This document shows, in pieces, positions 16,407-22,181 of a stretch of 45,862 bases of DNA. Positions within the stretch are counted from its first letter, which is position 1, and the number at the start of each line of letters is the position of its first letter. The stretch covers positions 1-45,862 of the forward strand of contig CBDUGF010000015.1 in assembly GCA_965366835.1 (NCBI GenBank). The letters run 5' to 3'. The notes under the pieces were generated by a model. That model was not told the DNA's origin. It made no database searches and saw only the letters and a list, made by a program, of their open reading frames with translations. This DNA is from JAKGBX01 sp965366835 (GTDB lineage Bacteria; Pseudomonadota; Alphaproteobacteria; Rhodobacterales; Rhodobacteraceae). The position numbers were made by a program, and so were the translations under genes.

Positions 16407-16715
16407 ATGGCAGGTTTTGCAAAGGGATATCGGCCCGCTCTGGGCGGCATGGCGTTTTTCGCCGTCGCCCTGGCGCTTGGCCTCTATTTCACCTTCGCTG
16501 CCGTGCAGGGCGACTACGGGTTGTTCCGCCGTGCCGAGATCGAGGCCGAAAGCCGCGACCTGCAGACCCGGCTCGAGGCGCTCGAAGCCCAGGTCACCCG
16601 GATGGAAAACCTCACCCGCCGGCTCTCGGACGCCTATCTCGACCTCGATCTGCTGGATCAGCAGGCGCGTGACGTGCTCGGGCTGATCCGCGCCGACGAG
16701 ATCGTGATTCGCTGA
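16407..16715 (+). CDS. ftsB: FtsB/DivIC-like septum formation initiator protein
   Basis: A 102-residue bitopic membrane protein: one transmembrane helix (about residues 13-33) followed by a coiled coil (about 42-80; EAESRDLQTRLEALEAQVTRMENL) and a short conserved tail, DLDLLDQQARDVLGLIRADEIVI. This is the layout of FtsB/DivIC proteins, which bridge FtsL and FtsQ in the divisome on the periplasmic face. In Rhodobacterales this gene commonly sits near pyruvate dehydrogenase genes, which are absent here. It is divergent from the aidB-like gene. Confidence 0.85.
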   Translation: MAGFAKGYRPALGGMAFFAVALALGLYFTFAAVQGDYGLFRRAEIEAESRDLQTRLEALEAQVTRMENLTRRLSDAYLDLDLLDQQARDVLGLIRADEIVIR

Positions 16716-16818
16716 GCCTTCTGGCGGGATCGCCGCTTCATGCCCAGACCGGCCGATGCCGCGGGTCAGGGCGCATGGGTGGAATGCCGACAGACCGGAG
16801 CTTTTCCGACCTGTCGTC

Positions 16819-16840
16819 GGACAGGCCTTAAAGCCTGTCC
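16819..16840 (-). terminator. Palindrome at the 3' end of the small membrane protein gene
   Basis: GGACAGGC (16819-16826) and GCCTGTCC (16833-16840) form a perfect 8-bp stem with a 6-base loop that contains the TAA stop of the small leftward gene. There is no clear T-run, so it is a possible terminator or 3'-end stabiliser. Confidence 0.4.
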
Positions 16841-17055
16841 CAGGCGACATAAACGGCGAGAACCAGAACACCGCCGAGCAAGGAAAAGATCAGGGGCGCG
16901 CCGAAATAGACGCATATGACCGCGCCCGCGGCGGTGCCGATCAGGAAGGTGATCCACAGACCGACGGTATCGCGGATCAGCCCCTGCAGGAGAGTGGCCA
17001 GGAAGCCTTGCTTGTCGGACCCACCTGGTTTGTCCGGACGATTATCTTTCTGCAT
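16828..17055 (-). CDS. Small two-helix membrane protein
   Basis: From ATG 17055 the gene encodes 75 residues: a charged N-terminus (MQKDNRPDKPGGSDKQG) and two hydrophobic helices (about residues 31-48 and 50-70: TFLIGTAAGAVICVYFGAPL and FSLLGGVLVLAVYVAW). A longer frame from 17190 is arginine-rich and not credible as an N-terminus. I do not recognise a family. Its ribosome binding site is weak, so the start is uncertain. It is convergent with the ftsB-like gene. Confidence 0.55.
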   Translation of the reverse strand: MQKDNRPDKPGGSDKQGFLATLLQGLIRDTVGLWITFLIGTAAGAVICVYFGAPLIFSLLGGVLVLAVYVAWDRL

Positions 17056-17459
17056 GGAACGTCTCGCGCTATGTGCCGCCTGTCTCGCCCAACATAGCAC
17101 AAATACGGGAAAGTTGGGGGCAAATGCCGCCTTCGCGTCTTTCGAAGCCGGACACCTTGCCCGCGAAGATCGGGAAACTTTCGTCGGCACGGCCGGGATG
17201 CTGCCGGGAAAGATCCTCTGATCTCAAGCCGACAGCTTGATCCTGATAGAGTGCCGCCAGGCTTTCAATTCCGTGATGTGCGCGGATTGGCGAGGTTGCG
17301 AAGGTTCCGGGCGGTTGCCGCCATGTGGAATTCGATGAATGGCCCCATCGCTTTGGGCTGAGTGCCGCCTGCCTCGGCGTTAACGCCAATTTTCATCAAT
17401 GCTTTGACATCGCGCGTTCGCTTGGTATCGTCAGGTCTGCCAATCAACAAAATGACACC
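17056..17459. other. Gene-free stretch with a possible transposase remnant
   Basis: These 404 bases between the small membrane protein and bpt hold no intact gene. On the minus strand a frame covering about 17265-17415 reads like the C-terminal end of a transposase (KALMKIGVNAEAGG, then FIEFHMAATARNLRNLA, then stop). There is no start or upstream part, so this would be a decayed remnant. I cannot name the IS family. Nothing else is visible. Confidence 0.3.
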
Positions 17460-18272
17460 ATGCGCCACACCCTACCCCTTGCACCGCAATTCTATGTTAC
17501 CGCGCCGCAAACCTGCCCCTATCTCGAGGGCCGGATGGAGCGCAAACTGTTCACCGCGTTGCAGGGTGAAGGCGCGGCCAAGCTCAACGATGCGCTCTCA
17601 AAGCAGGGCTTTCGCCGCTCGCAGAACGTGCTCTATCGCCCGTCCTGCGCCGATTGCGCCGCCTGCCTGTCGGCGCGCATCCGGGTGGCCGATTTCTCCC
17701 CGTCCAGAAGCCAGAAGCGCGTGCTCAGGCGCAACGCCCATCTCGAACGCCGCGCCACCAGCCCCTGGGCCACCGAAGCGCAATACGCCCTCTTCCGCCG
17801 CTATCTCGACAGCCGCCACGCCACCGGCGGCATGGCCGATATGGACGTGTTCGAATTCGCCGCGATGATCGAGGAAACCCCGATCCGCAGCCGCGTCGTC
17901 GAATATTCCGATCGCGACAGCGGCGCGCTCCGCGCCGTCTGCCTCACCGATGTGCTCGATGATGGCCTGTCGATGGTCTATTCCTTCTTCGAGCCGGATC
18001 AGCACCGCAATTCGCCCGGCACCCACATCATCCTCGATCATATCGCCATCGCCCGCGAGGCCGGCCTGCCATATGTCTATCTCGGCTATTGGGTGCCCGG
18101 CTCGCCCAAGATGGGCTACAAGGCCAAGTTCTCCGGCCTCGAGATCTACAAGAACGGCACCTGGATGCCGGTCGACGATCCCGCCGTCCACGAAACCGAA
18201 ACCCATCCGCTCTCGACCGATCCGATCGCCGAACAGGTCGCCAACATCTCGCTGCCCGACCTGAGCCGCTAA
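17460..18272 (+). CDS. bpt: Aspartate/glutamate leucyltransferase
   Basis: The 270-residue enzyme transfers leucine from Leu-tRNA to proteins with N-terminal Asp or Glu, marking them for the ClpS/ClpAP N-degron pathway. Family blocks are clear: TCPYLEGRMERKLFT, GFRRSQNVLYRPSC, CADCAACLSARIRV, SRNAHLERR-like RRNAHLERR, YSFFEPDQHRNSPGTHIILD, YVYLGYWVPGSPKMGYKAKF and LEIYKNGTW. The cysteine clusters near residues 19 and 62-68 are those of the ATE/Bpt family. The ATG at 17460 matches the usual N-terminus although its ribosome binding site is weak. It is followed at once by an intergenic palindromic element. Confidence 0.93.
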   Translation: MRHTLPLAPQFYVTAPQTCPYLEGRMERKLFTALQGEGAAKLNDALSKQGFRRSQNVLYRPSCADCAACLSARIRVADFSPSRSQKRVLRRNAHLERRATSPWATEAQYALFRRYLDSRHATGGMADMDVFEFAAMIEETPIRSRVVEYSDRDSGALRAVCLTDVLDDGLSMVYSFFEPDQHRNSPGTHIILDHIAIAREAGLPYVYLGYWVPGSPKMGYKAKFSGLEIYKNGTWMPVDDPAVHETETHPLSTDPIAEQVANISLPDLSR

Positions 18273-18273
18273 G

Positions 18274-18369
18274 GCGTTTCAGGTTTACATTGAAAGGCAT
18301 GGATCGAAATACGCGTTCGAGCGGCACGCCCAAGGCCGCGTGTTTCGAGTCCACGACAACCTGAAACGC
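18274..18369. repeat. Second palindrome-bounded intergenic element (RIME-like)
   Basis: A 96-bp element bounded by the perfect 12-bp inverted repeat GCGTTTCAGGTT (18274-18285) and AACCTGAAACGC (18358-18369). It starts immediately after the bpt stop codon and ends 23 bp before the stop of the convergent LysR gene. Its ends share GCGTTTC/GAAACGC with the element at 11840-11951, while the middle differs. It may serve as a bidirectional terminator as well as being a mobile-type repeat. Confidence 0.6.
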
Positions 18370-18392
18370 TCTCGGCACGGCCCTCCCCGCCC

Positions 18393-19292
18393 CTACCCCG
18401 CAATCCGCCCCGCCGCCGCCGCCAGCTGGCTGCGGATCCAGACATGCGGCGCCGAAACATGGGTGCGCGCCGTCCAGTAGAGATCGATCCCGAATGAGCC
18501 CGGAAACGGACAGGGCACCACCGCCACAGCCGCACCGAAGCTCGCCGCCGTGCGCCGCGGCACCGTCGCCAGCATGTCGGTCCCGACGATCAGCACCGGC
18601 AGGTTCGCCGGACTCGGCACCTCCATCACCGCATTCGGCGCCATCCCCGCCGCCTCCATTTCAAGCAGGAAGCGCGAGCGGAAATTGCCGCCATAGTTCA
18701 CCACCACCTGCGGCGCCGCGGCAAACGCGGCGCGATCCAGCCCGCCCGCCGCCAGCGGATTGCCCGGATCGAGAATGCAGACGTAGTCGTCGCGCATCAA
18801 CGCGCGGCGGAAATAGCCCGCCTCGGCGATCTCGATCGGCCCGATCAGCATGTCGCTCTCGCCGCGCCGGAGCTGTTCCTTGCCGCGCACCGTCGAAGAA
18901 ATGATGTTGAGCTTGATCCCCGGCGCCCTGACCCGCAGCACCTGCACCAGCTCGGGGATCACCGTCACCCGCTCGTAGAAATTGCACGCGATCGCCACCT
19001 CGAGCCGTGCGCTGCCGGGATCGAAGGCACGCGGCGCCGCCAGCGCCTCGAAGGTATCGACCAACACCCCCACCTGGTCGACGATCTCGGTGCAGCGCTC
19101 GGTGGCCACGATCCCGCCGCCCTGGCGCACGAACAGCGGATCGCCGAACACCCGGCGCAGCCGCGCCACGCCGTAGCTCACCGTCGATTGCGTCACCCCG
19201 AGGCTCTCGGCGGCGCGCGAAAACGAGCCATGCGCATGCACCCGCCGCAGCGTTCTCAGCGCCGCGAAATCCAGCTCGAACGGATCTGACAT
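18393..19292 (-). CDS. LysR-family transcriptional regulator
   Basis: The 299-residue protein has the N-terminal LysR winged helix (LRTLRRVHAHGSFSRAAESLGVTQSTVS, about 10-37, then RLRRVFGDPLFVR) and a C-terminal ligand-binding domain of about 200 residues. The FGDPLFVR block places it in the NodD/NahR/LinR-like group, which often senses aromatic or related compounds. It is divergent from the P450 gene, with 108 bp between starts, and a T-N11-A palindrome lies in that space. By the usual LysR logic it should activate the P450-TRAP operon in response to its substrate and repress itself. The inducer is unknown. Confidence 0.88.
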   Translation of the reverse strand: MSDPFELDFAALRTLRRVHAHGSFSRAAESLGVTQSTVSYGVARLRRVFGDPLFVRQGGGIVATERCTEIVDQVGVLVDTFEALAAPRAFDPGSARLEVAIACNFYERVTVIPELVQVLRVRAPGIKLNIISSTVRGKEQLRRGESDMLIGPIEIAEAGYFRRALMRDDYVCILDPGNPLAAGGLDRAAFAAAPQVVVNYGGNFRSRFLLEMEAAGMAPNAVMEVPSPANLPVLIVGTDMLATVPRRTAASFGAAVAVVPCPFPGSFGIDLYWTARTHVSAPHVWIRSQLAAAAGRIAG

Positions 19293-19303
19293 CGCCCTTC
19301 TCC

Positions 19304-19318
19304 ATCGAAATTTTCGAT
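19304..19318. promoter_or_regulatory. LysR-type operator (T-N11-A palindrome)
   Basis: ATCGAAATTTTCGAT is a perfect 7-1-7 palindrome that satisfies the T-N11-A rule (T19305, A19317). Its centre lies about 65 bases upstream of the predicted P450 transcription start (near 19376), exactly where LysR recognition sites usually sit, and 12-26 bases from the LysR start codon, suited to autorepression. Confidence 0.6.
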
Positions 19319-19340
19319 CAGGCTTATCAAATCCATCGGA

Positions 19341-19369
19341 TCGACCAATGTCAAATCCGCCGCTAAACT
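19341..19369 (+). promoter_or_regulatory. Probable promoter of the P450-TRAP operon
   Basis: TCGACC (19341-19346) and TAAACT (19364-19369) are 17 bp apart and lie 32 bases before the P450 ATG. The -35 box is imperfect, which fits a promoter needing the LysR activator bound at 19304-19318. Confidence 0.45.
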
Positions 19370-19400
19370 CGCCCTTCCACCCCTGCCCACGAGGATCGCG

Positions 19401-20591
19401 ATGACAACCGCCACGCTCGCCACCGTTCCCACCGACGCTACCATCACCATCCCGCAGCTGGTCGACGATCCCTATCGCATCTATCGCCGCCTGCGCGCCG
19501 AGGCGCCGGTGGTCCGGGTGCCCGCGGTCAACCGGATCATGCTGACCAAGGCCGCCGACACCAAGCATGTGAAGGAAAACTGGCAGCTGTTTTCCTCCGA
19601 CGATCCGCGCACCCCGATGAAGCGCGCCTTTCTCGCCCACACGCTGATGCGCAAGGATGGCGAGGAACATGCCCGCGAACGCGCCGCCATGGCGCCGGCC
19701 TTCTCGCCGAAGAACATCAAGGGCTGCTGGCAGCCGATCTACACCCAAATCGCCGAAGACTATATCGCCCGCCTGCCGCGCGGCGAAACGGTCGATCTGT
19801 TCACCGATTTCGCCGCCCCCTTCGCGGCGCGCTGTCTCACCCATCTGCTCGGCATCCCCGAGGCCAGCGACGAAGACATGATCCGCTGGAGCCAGACCCT
19901 GATCGACGGGGCCGGCAATTTCGCCGGCGATCCGAGGCTTTTCGAACGCTCCGACAAGGCCAATGCCGAGATGGACGCTCTGTTCGAGCGCTGCGCCGAG
20001 CGGGTCCGCGCCGACCCCGATCAATCCGCGCTCTCGGCGATGATCAATGCCGAGGATCCGATCGCGAAATCCCAGATCCATGCCAACATCAAGATCGCCA
20101 TCGGCGGCGGCATCAACGAGCCGCGCGATGCCCTGCTCACCATCCTCTATGGCCTGTTCACCAACCCCGATCAGCTTGACGCCTGTGTCAGGGATGCGAT
20201 GTGGGACGCCGCCTTCGAGGAAGGCGTGCGCTGGGTCGCCCCGATCCAGGTCAGCTCGCGGCTGGTCAAGGAAGATACCGAGATCCGCGGCCATGCCATC
20301 GCCAAGGGCGAGGTGGTGATGACGGTGCAGGCCTCGGCTTGCCGCGACGAAGAGCTTTACGAAGATGGCGAGAGCTACAACATCTTCCGCCCCAAGACCC
20401 CGCATCAGGCCTTCGGCAACGGCCCGCATTTCTGCCAGGGCACCCATATCGCCCGGCGCATGCTGGCCCAGATCGCCCTGCCGATGCTGTTCGATCGGTT
20501 TGCGAACATGGCCCTGCCCGATCCGCAAGCGGTCCGTTTCTCGGGCTTCGGCTTTCGCGGGCCGCTCAGCCTGCCGATGACACTCAATTGA
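19401..20591 (+). CDS. Cytochrome P450
   Basis: A 396-residue soluble bacterial P450, a haem monooxygenase. The haem-ligand loop FGNGPHFCQGTHIAR places the axial Cys at residue 345. The ExxR pair is E274 and R277, and the C-helix HxR is H90/R92. The I-helix, usually (A/G)Gx(D/E)T, reads GGGINEPRD at about 235-243, so the customary acid-Thr pair used in oxygen activation is replaced by Asn-Glu; some proteobacterial P450 groups share this. No ferredoxin or reductase gene is adjacent, so electrons must come from partners elsewhere. It shares an operon with the TRAP binding protein (32 bp apart) and is divergent from a LysR gene, suggesting oxidation of an imported organic compound. Confidence 0.93.
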   Translation: MTTATLATVPTDATITIPQLVDDPYRIYRRLRAEAPVVRVPAVNRIMLTKAADTKHVKENWQLFSSDDPRTPMKRAFLAHTLMRKDGEEHARERAAMAPAFSPKNIKGCWQPIYTQIAEDYIARLPRGETVDLFTDFAAPFAARCLTHLLGIPEASDEDMIRWSQTLIDGAGNFAGDPRLFERSDKANAEMDALFERCAERVRADPDQSALSAMINAEDPIAKSQIHANIKIAIGGGINEPRDALLTILYGLFTNPDQLDACVRDAMWDAAFEEGVRWVAPIQVSSRLVKEDTEIRGHAIAKGEVVMTVQASACRDEELYEDGESYNIFRPKTPHQAFGNGPHFCQGTHIARRMLAQIALPMLFDRFANMALPDPQAVRFSGFGFRGPLSLPMTLN

Positions 20592-20623
20592 AAATTCAAC
20601 GACTGCGAACAGGGAGACTACGA

Positions 20624-21661
20624 ATGAAACGACGCAGCCTTTTCTCCGGTGTGGCCGCTGCCGCGCTCGCCCTTGCCCTCGCGCCCGGCATGGCGCTGGC
20701 ACAGGAGGTCACGCTCCGCCTGCACCAGTTCCTGCCGCCGCCCGCCACGGTGCCGAAACACATCCTCAAGCCCTGGGCCGCGGCGGTCGAGGAACGCACC
20801 GGCGGCAAGCTCAAGATCGAGCATTACGACGCCATGGCGCTGGGTGGCAAACCGCCCGAGCTGATCGACCAGGCGATTGATGGCGTCGCCGATATCGTCA
20901 TGACCGTGGTCGGCTATACCCCCGGGCGTTTCCCGCAGACCGAAGTGTTCGAGCTGCCGTTCATGATGACCGATCCGGTCGCCACCTCGAAAGCGTTTCA
21001 GGAACTGGTCGAGACCGAGCTGCAAGACAGCGAATACAAGGACGTCAAGGTGCTCGGCGCATGGGTGCATGGCCCCGGCGTGATCCATACCGCCAATGGC
21101 GTGACCAGGCTCGAGGATATGGAAGGGCTCAAGATGCGCGGCCCGACCCGGGTGATCAACGACCTGCTGAACGAGCTCGGCGCTACCCCGGTCGGCATGC
21201 CGCTGCCCGCGATCCCGGAATCCCTGTCCAAGGGCGTGGTTTCGGGCACGGTGATCCCGTGGGAGGTGACACCGGCGATCAAGCTCTCGGAGCTGGTCAC
21301 CCATCACACCGAATTCACCGGCAAGGAGGCGCTCTATACCGCCACCATCGTGATGGTGATGAACAAGGCCAAATATGACAGCCTGCCCGAGGTTATCCGC
21401 GCCGCGATCGACGCCGAGTCGGGTCAGAAGCTGTCGGAATTCGCCGCCAAGGTGATGTGGGACCAGGACGCCCCCGGCCGCGCGATTGCCGAAAAGGCCG
21501 GCAACACCATCGTGCAGCTGCCTGAAGCCGAGGTCGCGCGCTTCAAGGCCAAGGCGCAGCCGGTGATCGCGCGCTGGCAGGCCGAGCTCGATGGCAATGG
21601 CGTCGACAGTCAGGCGCTGATCGACAAGGCCAAGGCGCTGATCGTCAAGCACGGCGGCTGA
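20624..21661 (+). CDS. TRAP transporter substrate-binding protein (DctP family), orphan
   Basis: The 345-residue product has a signal peptide (about 1-26, APGMALA/QEV) and the DctP fold signatures: VTLRLHQFLPPPATVPKH at the mature start, an I-(D)-G-V-A-D-I segment, LPFMM, LKMRGPTRVINDLLNELGATPVGMP with the substrate-binding Arg of the (M/V)R family motif, and VVSGTVIPWE. It would bind a carboxylate or similar solute in the periplasm and deliver it to a DctQM membrane pair, but no dctQ or dctM follows within the window. Ribosome binding site AGGGAG precedes ATG 20624. Co-transcription with the P450 points to a shared substrate. Confidence 0.9.
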   Translation: MKRRSLFSGVAAAALALALAPGMALAQEVTLRLHQFLPPPATVPKHILKPWAAAVEERTGGKLKIEHYDAMALGGKPPELIDQAIDGVADIVMTVVGYTPGRFPQTEVFELPFMMTDPVATSKAFQELVETELQDSEYKDVKVLGAWVHGPGVIHTANGVTRLEDMEGLKMRGPTRVINDLLNELGATPVGMPLPAIPESLSKGVVSGTVIPWEVTPAIKLSELVTHHTEFTGKEALYTATIVMVMNKAKYDSLPEVIRAAIDAESGQKLSEFAAKVMWDQDAPGRAIAEKAGNTIVQLPEAEVARFKAKAQPVIARWQAELDGNGVDSQALIDKAKALIVKHGG

Positions 21662-21992
21662 GCTGCATTCCGCCCCGCGCCGCGGCGGATGTCGCGGCGC
21701 CGGGCTTTGGCGCAGCGCCCCCGCCGCGCGCCCGATTAACCTTAACGTCCGTTAACCACTGGCCGGTCCGGGCGGCAGCCGGATGTCAGCCGGGCGGCAG
21801 CCGGGAGTCACCCCCCTGATTTGCACCGTGCGGTGGCGTTAACCATCCGGCCCCGCCGCGCTCTTGTTCGAGGTGGCCGACAGGCGCCAATCCGGCCCGT
21901 CTTTTTGCGTTTCATGCGCGCAGCCCGGTGCCTGGCGCAACAAAATGTCGCAGGAAAACCCTTTGGCGACACTTTTTTCGCGCGCTTTGCGG
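21662..21992. other. Gene-free stretch with TTAAC boxes before the ilv promoter
   Basis: No gene is supported. The first part is GC-rich with partial inverted repeats. TTAA-containing boxes cluster here: TTAACCTTAA at 21736-21745, TTAACC at 21752-21757 and TTAACCAT at 21839-21846. Such boxes resemble CtrA half-sites but do not give the standard TTAA-N7-TTAA spacing (TTAA-N6-TTAA at 21742-21755). A 22-bp tandem repeat lies between them. Confidence 0.4.
21768..21811. repeat. Two-copy 22-bp tandem repeat
   Basis: CCGGGCGGCAGCCGG occurs at 21768-21782 and again at 21790-21804, 22 bp apart; the intervening seven bases are ATGTCAG and GAGTCAC. The function is unknown. Confidence 0.6.
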
Positions 21993-22021
21993 TTGACGCC
22001 CGGTTTTTGCGCACCTAAGGT
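21993..22021 (+). promoter_or_regulatory. Probable ilvB promoter
   Basis: TTGACG (21993-21998) and TAAGGT (22016-22021) with 17-bp spacing predict a start near 22028, about 21 bases before the leader-peptide ATG and about 150 bases before ilvB. Its position upstream of a leader peptide and terminator is what transcription attenuation needs. Confidence 0.55.
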
Positions 22022-22048
22022 CCGCCCACGTAAAAAGGGCATTTTTCG

Positions 22049-22096
22049 ATGATCGAACCCGTCGTACTGGTAGGAAAATCGCGCATGGGCCGGTAA
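22049..22096 (+). CDS. ilv operon leader peptide (15 residues)
   Basis: ATG 22049 to TAA 22094-22096 encodes M-I-E-P-V-V-L-V-G-K-S-R-M-G-R. Five of its first eight residues are Ile, Val or Leu, the amino acids made by the downstream pathway, with a run of V-V-L-V. An AGGGC stretch lies about nine bases upstream as a possible ribosome binding site. The reading frame ends just after the 5' arm of the antiterminator-like hairpin, so ribosome position on these codons can decide which hairpin forms. Too short for normal gene prediction. I infer its role from codon content and position; expression is not shown. Confidence 0.65.
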   Translation: MIEPVVLVGKSRMGR

Positions 22097-22122
22097 CGGA
22101 ACCTCATTTCCCTCCCATGCGC
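22081..22122 (+). promoter_or_regulatory. Antiterminator-like hairpin of the ilv attenuator
   Basis: GCGCATGGG (22081-22089) and CCCATGCGC (22114-22122) are a perfect 9-bp inverted repeat. The 5' arm lies in the last codons of the leader peptide and the 3' arm overlaps the first two bases of the terminator stem. A ribosome stalled on the Val/Leu codons (22061-22072) would leave the arm free and favour read-through; one reaching the stop codon would cover it and allow termination. Confidence 0.55.
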
Positions 22123-22145
22123 CCCCGAAATCCGGGGGCTTTTTT
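22121..22145 (+). terminator. Intrinsic terminator (attenuator) before ilvB
   Basis: GCCCCCG (22121-22127) pairs with CGGGGGC (22133-22139) around an AAATC loop, followed by six T residues (22140-22145). This is a strong Rho-independent terminator lying between the leader peptide and ilvB on the same strand, 37 bases before the ilvB ATG. Confidence 0.85.
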
Positions 22146-22181
22146 ATGTGCAGAAACAAGGCGTTGAACGGAGCAAACAAG

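Noticed and set aside
14843..16672. 609-codon plus-strand frame across the aidB-like gene
   Set aside because: Antisense shadow of a well-matched acyl-CoA dehydrogenase gene; composition is Arg/His-rich and no family is visible.
20990..21002. GCGTTTCAGG inside dctP as a third palindromic element
   Set aside because: No inverted partner is found within 150 bp and it lies within an intact coding region.
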